DNA of 8,607 nucleotides from the NCBI GenBank assembly GCA_046594635.1, contig JBKJRR010000123.1, positions 1 through 8,607 of the forward strand. The letters are read 5' to 3'. Positions 1 through 6,305 of the stretch are shown here, piece after piece. A model generated the notes under the pieces. It was not told where the DNA came from and did no database searches. It worked only from the letters and a program-made list of their open reading frames with translations. Origin of the DNA: CAISIP01 sp046594635 (GTDB taxonomy: Bacteria; Pseudomonadota; Gammaproteobacteria; Burkholderiales; Burkholderiaceae_C). Position numbers and translations under genes: made by a program. Positions within the stretch are counted from its first letter, which is position 1. Every line of letters starts with the position of its first letter.

Positions 1-64
1 TGGATTCGCTTCCAGAGCCTTGCAACCCGGCCTAGCACACATCGGTGCGTCGCAACAGCCCAAT

Positions 65-70
65 TAGAAT
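65..70 (+). promoter_or_regulatory. Candidate -10 element upstream of the chaC-like gene
   Basis: TAGAAT lies about 90 bases upstream of the first possible start codon and differs from the TATAAT consensus at one position. A near-identical TAGAAT precedes the transporter operon. No good -35 hexamer lies 16-18 bases upstream, so this is only a candidate. The rest of bases 1-160 holds no coding region that I can support. Confidence 0.2.
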
Positions 71-160
71 GCAATAAGTATCGTTTTGTCACAACAATAT
101 GCGGACCCAGGCATATGTGGGATATGCGTGGCAACCAGCTTCCAGCTCCCGTAAGCGCGC

Positions 161-919
161 ATGTGGTACAAAACCGACATCGCCGCCATGACGCAGAACC
201 CATTTGCCCATCTTCCGCATCTGCGCGAGCGGCTCACGCCATGCGAGGTCTCGGAGTTGCGCATGACGCCCCAGCGGCTGGCTGTGTGGGACGAACGCGC
301 CCGTGAAGCCGGTCATCCCGAGGCCTGGCGACTGCCTGACCAGGAGCGCGAGGCGACCCGCCTCGCAATGCTTGCACTACACGATCCGAAAGACGACATA
401 TGGGTATTTGCCTATGGGTCGTTGATGTGGGATCCGGGGATCCATTTCGCGGAAGTCCGTCTGGCGCGTGTAGAGGGTTTTCAAAGGCGGTTCGGCTATC
501 GCATCAGCGCGGGACGGGGGACGCCGCAATGCCCGGCGCTGATGCTGACACTCGCACCGCTATCGGGTCATTGCACCGGCCTTGTCTTCCGCGTTCCGGC
601 GAAAATGGTAGAGGCAGAAACCACCATCCTATGGCGACGCGAGATGGTCCGCGGTGGATATGCACCGCAATGGCAAACCGTGGCCACACCGCAAGGCACT
701 ATCGACGCACTGGTATTTGCGGCTAATTGTGCGCACCCCGAGTATGTCGGCGAACTGCCACTGGGAGAAACCGCCACCGTGGTGGCCACCGCGTGCGGGC
801 CACTGGGCTCGAACCGAGCCTATCTGGAAAGCCTGGCATCCCAACTGACAACGCTGCAGATCGATGACCCCTATGTCGTGCAACTGCTGGCACACGTGCA
901 GGCACTCGACCCGCGCTGA
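161..919 (+). CDS. chaC: ChaC-like gamma-glutamylcyclotransferase
   Basis: This is a 252-residue soluble protein of the ChaC/GCG family, whose characterised members cleave glutathione to 5-oxoproline and Cys-Gly in the cytoplasm. The substrate-binding signature VFAYGSLMW is at about residues 82-90. The segment LWRREMVRGGY carries Glu161, which lines up with the catalytic Glu of the REAVLGGY motif in animal ChaC1. Downstream VFAANCAHPEYVGELP is also typical of proteobacterial members. The N-terminal 75 residues form an extra helical, charged region seen in the longer bacterial ChaC proteins. Two ATG starts are possible, at 161 and 188. Neither has a clear Shine-Dalgarno site. I chose 161 because the nine extra codons are GC-rich at third positions, as expected for coding sequence, but MTQNPFAHLP from 188 also looks like a normal start. 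It faces the marC gene across 44 bases. Confidence 0.93.
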   Translation: MWYKTDIAAMTQNPFAHLPHLRERLTPCEVSELRMTPQRLAVWDERAREAGHPEAWRLPDQEREATRLAMLALHDPKDDIWVFAYGSLMWDPGIHFAEVRLARVEGFQRRFGYRISAGRGTPQCPALMLTLAPLSGHCTGLVFRVPAKMVEAETTILWRREMVRGGYAPQWQTVATPQGTIDALVFAANCAHPEYVGELPLGETATVVATACGPLGSNRAYLESLASQLTTLQIDDPYVVQLLAHVQALDPR

Positions 920-963
920 TGGATGGCGCACGCGAAGTTCGCCATTGCGGGGGGATGCGCGTG

Positions 964-1596
964 TCAGGTCGGCAGCAGCCCGCTTTGCCTGATGCCGTCG
1001 AAAATGAACTGAACCGCCAGTGCAGACAGGATCACACCCATGACCCGCTCGATGACATGCATGCCGGTGACACCCAGCAGTTGTTGAAGTCGCCCGGCCA
1101 GCAACATCGAGACGAAGGTCAGCAACAGGATGGCCAGCAGCGACGCGATGACAATCGCCTGGCCGGCAATGTTGCCCTGTTGGTTGGCCATCAGCAAAAT
1201 GGCGGCGCCCATCGCGCCTGGGCCGGCAATCAACGGGGTCGCCAGCGGAAACACCGAGATATCGGTCTTGGAGATAGCCTCCTGCTCTTCTTCGTCGGTC
1301 GTGGACGTACCGCCCGACGAACGCGCAAACACCATGTCGATGCCGATCAGCAGCAACAGGATACCGCCAGCCGTCCGCAACGCGGCAATCGAAATGCCCA
1401 GTCCGGCCAGAACCAGTTCACCGACAAGTGCGAACGTCAGCAGGATCGCGGCGCTGATCAGCGTGCCACGGATCGCGACAGTCCGCCTTTGTTGCGCCGT
1501 TCGATTGGCGGTCAATGCGGCGAACATCGCCGCCACGTCGAGCGGGCCGATCGTGGCAAAAAAAGTGGCCAATGCGAGCCCGGCAATTTCGGTCAT
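964..1596 (-). CDS. MarC family inner membrane protein
   Basis: This is a 210-residue, very hydrophobic protein of the MarC (UPF0056) family, with about six predicted membrane segments at roughly residues 5-27, 43-66, 71-90, 115-136, 145-167 and 183-202. Family hallmarks are IGPLDVAAMF near the start, LGISIAALRTAGG at 66-78, and FPLATPLIAGPGA at 116-128, the best conserved stretch of the family. A loop rich in acidic residues (DEEEQE, 101-106) separates the two halves, as in E. coli MarC. The family's function is unknown; an early link of E. coli MarC to multiple antibiotic resistance was not upheld, so no transport substrate should be assumed. The start lies 20 bases after the ygiQ stop, so the two are probably co-transcribed. 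No strong Shine-Dalgarno site is visible. Confidence 0.92.
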   Translation of the reverse strand: MTEIAGLALATFFATIGPLDVAAMFAALTANRTAQQRRTVAIRGTLISAAILLTFALVGELVLAGLGISIAALRTAGGILLLLIGIDMVFARSSGGTSTTDEEEQEAISKTDISVFPLATPLIAGPGAMGAAILLMANQQGNIAGQAIVIASLLAILLLTFVSMLLAGRLQQLLGVTGMHVIERVMGVILSALAVQFIFDGIRQSGLLPT

Positions 1597-1616
1597 GGAC
1601 GGATCGAGCGCACACG

Positions 1617-3935
1617 TCAGCGCTTGCGCGGCGGCTTTGCGCTGCCGGTCACCCGCGGCGGCAGGCCGGTGTGCTGGGTCAGCAATTGGCCCTTGACCGG
1701 CTGAACAGCTTTTTTCACCGGCGCCGCAGTCGAGTTCTTCTTGCGCGCGCTGGTGTAGTTGCCGTCGGTCAGCGGCTGGAAGGTCGGGATCAGGTGGTGT
1801 TTGCCGTTACCGATCAGGTCGGCGCGGCCCATCGCCTTGAGCGCGTCGCGCAGCAGCGGCCAGTTGTTCGCGTCGTGGTAACGCAGGAAGGCCTTGTGCA
1901 GGCGCCGGCGACGGTCGCCGCGCACGATGTCGACCGACTCGCTGTCGCGCGTGACACGGCGCAGCGGGTTGCGGCCGCTGTGGTACATCGCGGTGGCGGT
2001 GGCCATCGGGCTGGGATAAAAATTCTGCACCTGGTCGGCGCGGAAACCATTCTTCTTGAGCCAGACCGCCAGGTTCATCATGTCTTCGTCGCTGGTGCCC
2101 GGGTGGGCTGCGATGAAATACGGGATCAGGTACTGCTTCTTGCCGGCTTCAAGCGAGTATTTCTCGAACATCTGCTTGAACTTGTCATAGCTGCCGATGC
2201 CCGGCTTCATCATCTTGGTCAGCGGGCCCTGCTCGGTGTGTTCAGGTGCGATCTTCAGGTAACCGCCGACATGGTGGGTCACCAGTTCCTTGACGTATTC
2301 GGGCGATTGCACCGCCAGGTCATAGCGCAGGCCGGAGCTGATCAGGATCTTCTTGACGCCCTTGAGCGAGCGCGCGCGCCGGTACATGTGCACCAGTGCC
2401 GAGTGGTCGGTGTTGAGGTTGCTGCAGATGCCGGGGAATACGCAGCTGGGCTTGCGGCAGGCAGACTCGATCTCGGGGCTCTTGCAGCCGATACGGTACA
2501 TGTTGGCAGTGGGGCCGCCGAGGTCGGAGATGGTACCGGTGAAGCCCTTGACCGTGTCGCGGATGGCCTCGACCTCGCGGATCACCGAATCTTCGGAGCG
2601 GCTCTGGATGATGCGGCCTTCGTGCTCGGTGATCGAGCAGAAGGTGCAACCGCCAAAACAGCCACGCATGATGTTCACGCTGAAGCGGATCATCTCCCAG
2701 GCCGGGATCTTGGTGACACCGTCATGGCCGCCACTCTCGTCGGCATAGACAGGATGCGGCGAGCGCGCGTACGGCAGGTCGAACACCAGGTCCATCTCGG
2801 CCGTGGTCAGCGGGATCGGCGGCGGATTGATCCACACATCGCGCGCCGTGGCGCCGTCGCCGTGCGTCTGTACCAGCGCGCGGGCGTTGCCCGGGTTGGT
2901 TTCCAGATGCAGCACACGGTTGGCATGGGCATACAGCACCGGGTCGCTGCGCACTTGCTCAAAACTGGGCAGGCGGATGACCGAACGGTCCCGCGGCGGC
3001 ACCTTGAGCTTGCCTTTCAAGGCCGGGTTCGGCATGAAGGTCAGCGGCTGAATGGCCGGGTCTGCCGCAGCCACACCAGGCACAGCTGACTCGGCATCTT
3101 CCTTTGCACAACTCGTGCCCTGCCCGGCCGCCTGCTCCGACGTGGTCATGTACGGGTTGACATGCGACTCGATGCGCCCCGGCTCGTCGACGCTGGTGGA
3201 GTTGATCTCGAACCAGCCGGCGACACTGGTATCGCCAGGCCGGCGCACAAACGCGGTGCCACGCACATCGGTGATCTGTTCTACCGGTTCGCGCGCCGCG
3301 ATGCGGTGGGCAATCTCGACCAGCGCGCGTTCCGCATTGCCGTAGAGCAGCAAGTCACACTTGGCATCGACCACAATGGAGCGGCGCACCTTGTCGGACC
3401 AATAGTCGTAATGCGCGATGCGGCGCAGGCTGCCTTCAATGCCACCCAGAATGATGGGCACGTCCTTGAAGGCCTCGCGGCAACGTTGGCTGTAGACAAT
3501 GGCGGCGCGGTCGGGCCGCTTGCCACCGACATCGCCCGGCGTGTAAGCGTCATCACTGCGGATCTTGCGGTCGGCGGTGTACCGGTTGATCATGGAATCC
3601 ATGTTGCCGGCGGTCACGCCCCAGAACAGGTTGGGCTTGCCCATTACCTTGAACGGGTCGGCGCTGTGCCACTCGGGCTGGGCAATGATGCCGACGCGGA
3701 AACCCTGGGCCTCCAGTGTGCGGCCGATTACCGCCATGCCGAAACTCGGATGGTCGACATAGGCGTCGCCGGTGACCAGAATGATGTCGCAGCTGTCCCA
3801 GCCCAGTTGCTCCATCTCGACCCGGCTCATCGGCAGAAAGCGGGCCGTACCGAAACGCGCGGCCCAGTACTTGCGGTAACTGGCCAGCGGTTTCGCGGCG
3901 CGCGCGAACAGAGAAACGTCGACGGGAGCGTTCAT
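1617..3935 (-). CDS. ygiQ: YgiQ family radical SAM protein
   Basis: This is a 772-residue protein of the YgiQ (UPF0313) family; E. coli YgiQ is about 740 residues. The N-terminal family domain contains GDAYVDHPSFG at 56-66 and IILGGIEGSLRRIAHYDYW. The radical SAM cluster motif CxxxCxxC is Cys426, Cys430 and Cys433 in GCFGGCTFC, which would bind a [4Fe-4S] cluster and S-adenosylmethionine. A C-terminal family segment (VQNFYPSPMATATAMYHSG, from about residue 636) is followed by a basic tail rich in Lys, Arg and Pro. The reaction is not known for the family. The start ATG has AGGA four bases upstream on the coding strand. A stretch at about residues 268-300, rich in Ala, Ser and Gly, looks like a variable insertion between the two domains and partly explains the extra length. 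The gene heads a likely ygiQ-marC unit and diverges from the transporter operon. Confidence 0.96.
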   Translation of the reverse strand: MNAPVDVSLFARAAKPLASYRKYWAARFGTARFLPMSRVEMEQLGWDSCDIILVTGDAYVDHPSFGMAVIGRTLEAQGFRVGIIAQPEWHSADPFKVMGKPNLFWGVTAGNMDSMINRYTADRKIRSDDAYTPGDVGGKRPDRAAIVYSQRCREAFKDVPIILGGIEGSLRRIAHYDYWSDKVRRSIVVDAKCDLLLYGNAERALVEIAHRIAAREPVEQITDVRGTAFVRRPGDTSVAGWFEINSTSVDEPGRIESHVNPYMTTSEQAAGQGTSCAKEDAESAVPGVAAADPAIQPLTFMPNPALKGKLKVPPRDRSVIRLPSFEQVRSDPVLYAHANRVLHLETNPGNARALVQTHGDGATARDVWINPPPIPLTTAEMDLVFDLPYARSPHPVYADESGGHDGVTKIPAWEMIRFSVNIMRGCFGGCTFCSITEHEGRIIQSRSEDSVIREVEAIRDTVKGFTGTISDLGGPTANMYRIGCKSPEIESACRKPSCVFPGICSNLNTDHSALVHMYRRARSLKGVKKILISSGLRYDLAVQSPEYVKELVTHHVGGYLKIAPEHTEQGPLTKMMKPGIGSYDKFKQMFEKYSLEAGKKQYLIPYFIAAHPGTSDEDMMNLAVWLKKNGFRADQVQNFYPSPMATATAMYHSGRNPLRRVTRDSESVDIVRGDRRRRLHKAFLRYHDANNWPLLRDALKAMGRADLIGNGKHHLIPTFQPLTDGNYTSARKKNSTAAPVKKAVQPVKGQLLTQHTGLPPRVTGSAKPPRKR

Positions 3936-3965
3936 GGGGTCCTGGGGGTAGCCCTATAGTGTAAG

Positions 3966-4001
3966 GTTTGCCCCTTCGCGACGCGCTCAGCAAGGGCAAA
4001 C
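3966..4001. repeat. Inverted repeat in the ygiQ/aotJ divergent region
   Basis: The arms GTTTGCCC (3966-3973) and GGGCAAAC (3994-4001) are perfectly complementary over 8 bases. Two further pairs (TT at 3975-3976 with AA at 3992-3993) form across a one-base C bulge at 3974, leaving a 15-base loop that is GC-rich. No T-run follows on either strand, so it is not a typical intrinsic terminator. It lies between two divergent promoters, so it could be an operator for a dimeric regulator or a hairpin in the ygiQ leader. No regulator can be named from the sequence. Confidence 0.6.
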
Positions 4002-4029
4002 ACCGAGCCGGAGAGACCCGCCAAGCCCC

Positions 4030-4053
4030 TAGAATCATCGTTTTACCCATAAT
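4030..4053 (+). promoter_or_regulatory. Candidate promoter -10 elements for the transporter operon
   Basis: Two hexamers each match TATAAT at five of six positions: TAGAAT at 4030-4035 and CATAAT at 4048-4053. They would place the transcript start about 35-55 bases before the aotJ start codon, which fits a short leader. Neither has a recognisable TTGACA-like hexamer at the expected distance, so the promoter may depend on an activator or be weak. This is an inference from base pattern only. Confidence 0.3.
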
Positions 4054-4083
4054 TTCCTGGCCAAAAGCCGGGACATCCTGACT

Positions 4084-4087
4084 GGAG
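4084..4087 (+). promoter_or_regulatory. Ribosome binding site of aotJ
   Basis: GGAG is placed six bases before the ATG at 4094. It is the clearest Shine-Dalgarno site in the operon and fits the high expression usually needed for a periplasmic binding protein. The later genes lack comparable sites, which suggests they rely more on translational coupling. Confidence 0.7.
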
Positions 4088-4093
4088 ATTCCC

Positions 4094-4861
4094 ATGAAAA
4101 AACTCATTCTGGCCATCGCGCTGGGCACCATTGCGATGACGGCTTCGGCCCAGGACAAGGAACTGAAGGTCGCGATCGATCCGACCTACGAGCCGTTCAC
4201 CTTCAAGACACCGGACGGAAAACCCACCGGCTTTGACGTCGACATCGCCAGCGCAGTGTGCGAGCAGGTCAAGCGCAAGTGCGTATTCGTCGAGCAGGTC
4301 TGGGACAGCATGATCCCCGGCCTGCAGGCCAAGAAATATGACGTGATCATCAGCTCGATGTCGATCACCGCCGACCGCCTCAAAGTGGTCGACTTCACCG
4401 ACAAGTACTACAACACACCGAGCAAGATCATCGTCAAGAAGGACATCAAGTTCGATGGTGTCGCTTCGCTCAAGGGCAAGAAAATCGGCGTGCTCAAGGG
4501 CAGCACGCAAGAAAAATACGCCAACGGCGAGCTGAAAAAAGTCGGCGTGGTCGTGACGCCGTACGAGGCCCAGGATCAGGTCTACCTGGACATCAAATCG
4601 GGTCGCCTGGACGGCACCGTAGCCGACGTGCTCGAAGTCACCGGTGGTTTCCTGAGCAAGCCTGAAGGCAAGGACTATGTGCTGGTCGGCCCCGAGCTGT
4701 TCATCCCCAAGTACTTCGGCACCGGCGCCGGCTTCGCCATCCGCAAGGGTGACACGGCGCTCAAGGCGGAACTCAACAGCGCCATCAAGGCCATCCGCGC
4801 CAACGGCAGCTACAAGAAGATCAACGACAAGTACTTCAAGATCGACGTTTACGGCGGTTGA
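4094..4861 (+). CDS. aotJ: Periplasmic basic amino acid-binding protein (AotJ/HisJ/ArgT type)
   Basis: This 255-residue protein is the solute-binding subunit of a polar amino acid ABC transporter, probably for arginine/ornithine or a related basic amino acid. A Sec signal peptide covers residues 1-19 (two Lys, a hydrophobic core, cleavage after ASA). Aligned from memory with enteric LAO-binding protein, the ligand contacts are nearly all kept: Asp29, Tyr32, Asp48, Ser87, Ser88, Ser90, Arg95, Leu134, Ser137, Thr138, Gln139 and Asp178. Cys56 and Cys63 match the conserved disulfide. The position of the stacking Phe52 of LAO (Leu52 in HisJ) is Trp70 here. Segments such as DFTDKYYNTP and the C-terminal DKYF..DVYG closely resemble Pseudomonas AotJ. 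It is the first gene of the operon and ends 24 bases before the permease start. The exact ligand cannot be fixed from sequence. Confidence 0.93.
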   Translation: MKKLILAIALGTIAMTASAQDKELKVAIDPTYEPFTFKTPDGKPTGFDVDIASAVCEQVKRKCVFVEQVWDSMIPGLQAKKYDVIISSMSITADRLKVVDFTDKYYNTPSKIIVKKDIKFDGVASLKGKKIGVLKGSTQEKYANGELKKVGVVVTPYEAQDQVYLDIKSGRLDGTVADVLEVTGGFLSKPEGKDYVLVGPELFIPKYFGTGAGFAIRKGDTALKAELNSAIKAIRANGSYKKINDKYFKIDVYGG

Positions 4862-4885
4862 TCTGCTGTCCGTCTGATTCCGGGT

Positions 4886-5572
4886 TTGTCCGCCTATTAC
4901 TGGTCGATCCTCAACGGCGCGCTGCTGACGGTGGCAGTGTCGCTGGCCGCGCTGGCGGTCTCCATCGTGCTCGGCCTGATGGGTGCGGCGGCCAAGATCT
5001 CCGGCAACAAGCCGCTGGTGGCCCTGGCCACGGTCTACACCACCATCATTCGCGGCATACCGGAACTGGTGCTGATGCTGCTGGTCTTTTATGGCGGCAG
5101 CATCGGCATCAACAACCTGCTCGAACTCTCGGGCACCGGCATTACGCTGGACATCGAACCCTTCAGCGCCGGCGTACTGACACTGGGCTTCATCTACGGC
5201 GCCTACATGACGGAGACCTTTCGCGGCGCCATCCTGTCGATTCCGCGCGGCCAGTTCGAGGCTGCCGCCGCCTTCGGCATGGGTCCGGTGCAGGCTTTCA
5301 TGCGCATCACCCTGCCGCAGTTGGTGCGTTATGCCCTGCCCGGCTTTACCAACAACTGGCTGGTGCTGATCAAGGCCACGGCGCTGATCAGTCTGATCGG
5401 CCTGCAGGAAATGACCTATCTGGCCAAACAGGCCAGTGCGGCGACCCGCTCGCCGTTCGCATTTTTCCTGTTCACCGCGGCGTTGTTCCTGCTCTACACC
5501 TGGGCCTCGCTGGCCGTGTTGCGCCGTCTCAATGCGCGCTACAGCCTGGGCGCCCGACGGGCCGACCTGTAA
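4886..5572 (+). CDS. aotQ: Amino acid ABC transporter permease (AotQ/HisQ type)
   Basis: This 228-residue inner membrane permease has the same length as E. coli HisQ. It is colinear with HisQ from the first residues (ILNGALLTV against ILQGALVTL) to the last (YSLGARRADL against YSVGVKRADL). It has about five membrane segments. The cytoplasmic EAA loop that docks on the ATPase begins at Glu125 (EAAAAFG, ending at Gly131) and continues into ITLPQLVRYALPG. The start is TTG at 4886. The frame is closed upstream by a stop that coincides with the aotJ TGA, and the first ATG is codon 32, inside the first membrane segment, so TTG is the best start; CTG at 4874 is a less likely alternative. No good Shine-Dalgarno site precedes it, so coupling to aotJ is likely. 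It should pair with the next gene product as a heterodimeric channel. Confidence 0.93.
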   Translation: MSAYYWSILNGALLTVAVSLAALAVSIVLGLMGAAAKISGNKPLVALATVYTTIIRGIPELVLMLLVFYGGSIGINNLLELSGTGITLDIEPFSAGVLTLGFIYGAYMTETFRGAILSIPRGQFEAAAAFGMGPVQAFMRITLPQLVRYALPGFTNNWLVLIKATALISLIGLQEMTYLAKQASAATRSPFAFFLFTAALFLLYTWASLAVLRRLNARYSLGARRADL

Positions 5573-6286
5573 ATGGACTGGGAAGTCATTTACCGACCCG
5601 AGAGCCTGGCCATGTATGGCGAGGGCGTGATGACAACCGTGTGGCTGTTGTCATCGTCCCTGGTGATCGGCGGCGTGCTGGCCGTGTTGTTCGCGCTCGC
5701 GTTGACGGGTCCCTGGATATGGCTGCAACGCATTGTCGGCGCCTATACCTTCATCATACGGGGCACCCCATTGCTGATCCAGATCTACATGATCTATTAC
5801 GGACTGGGCCAGCTTGAATGGATTCAGGCACGCTGGGACGACATCTGGCCCTGGACCCATTTCAAGGAGCCTGCGTTCTGCGCGCTGCTGGCCTTCAGTC
5901 TCAATACCGCCGGCTATACCGCCGAGATGCTGGCCGGTGCAATCCGCGAGACACATGCCGGCGAAATCGAATCAGCCCAGGCCTTCGGCATGAGCCGCGC
6001 GCAAGTCATGTTGCGCATCGTTCTGCCCAGCGCCATGCGCCGCACCTTGCCGCCGTACAGCAACGAAGTGGTGATGATGCTGCACAGCACCAGTCTGGCC
6101 AGCGCCGTGCCGGGGTTGCTCGACATCACCGCTGCGGCCAGCCGCATCTATTCCGACTTCTACCTTCCGTTCGAGGCCTATCTGGCGGCCGCCGCGCTGT
6201 ACCTGATCGGCACCTTCTGCCTGATTGGTATCTTCAAGCTCGCCGAACGCCATTTCCTCGCCCATCTGGCGCCGCGCCGCAACTGA
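5573..6286 (+). CDS. aotM: Amino acid ABC transporter permease (AotM/HisM type)
   Basis: This 237-residue inner membrane permease (E. coli HisM is 238) is the second half of the channel. Shared features with HisM include VIGGVLAV near residue 27, RGTPLLIQIYMIYYG, LNTAGYTAEMLAGAIR, and PYSNEVVMMLHSTSLA near the end. The EAA loop starts at Glu133 (ESAQAFG, to Gly139), with Ser in place of the first Ala, as occurs in some members. The ATG follows the aotQ stop codon with no base between (TAAATG), a strong sign of translational coupling and of equal production of the two subunits. No independent Shine-Dalgarno site is visible. The gene ends 19 bases before the hydrolase gene. Confidence 0.94.
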   Translation: MDWEVIYRPESLAMYGEGVMTTVWLLSSSLVIGGVLAVLFALALTGPWIWLQRIVGAYTFIIRGTPLLIQIYMIYYGLGQLEWIQARWDDIWPWTHFKEPAFCALLAFSLNTAGYTAEMLAGAIRETHAGEIESAQAFGMSRAQVMLRIVLPSAMRRTLPPYSNEVVMMLHSTSLASAVPGLLDITAAASRIYSDFYLPFEAYLAAAALYLIGTFCLIGIFKLAERHFLAHLAPRRN

Positions 6287-6305
6287 CCCGCCGCAACCGC
6301 ACACC

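Noticed and set aside
929..963. CACGCG (929-934) and CGCGTG (958-963) as a possible terminator stem
   Set aside because: The loop is 23 bases, it competes with another weak hairpin, and no T-run follows on either strand.
1558..1564. A run of seven A (T in the coding strand) inside marC, a possible slippage site
   Set aside because: It encodes Thr-Phe-Phe within the first membrane helix, the frame is intact on both sides, and no useful alternative frame follows, so there is no sign of programmed frameshifting.
919..1704. A 261-codon open frame on the + strand, antisense to marC
   Set aside because: Its composition is extremely rich in Gln, Arg, Gly and Asp with no hydrophobic core, and the opposite strand encodes a clear MarC family membrane protein.
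1515..3089. A 524-codon open frame on the + strand, antisense to ygiQ
   Set aside because: It lies opposite a strongly conserved radical SAM gene, has no recognisable motif, is rich in Arg, Val, His and Asp, and is the kind of long shadow frame expected opposite a GC-rich gene.
3162..3959. A 265-codon open frame on the + strand, antisense to the start of ygiQ
   Set aside because: It covers the conserved N-terminal domain of ygiQ on the other strand and has no family resemblance of its own.
4858..5817. A 319-codon open frame over aotQ and aotM
   Set aside because: It is a shifted reading of two well-recognised permease genes and yields an Arg/Gly/His-rich product without membrane segments.
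6225..6305. Upstream extension of the AotO-like frame
   Set aside because: The frame is open, but these codons overlap the C-terminal end of the permease gene; the ATG at 6306 gives a normal family start and a 19-base gap.
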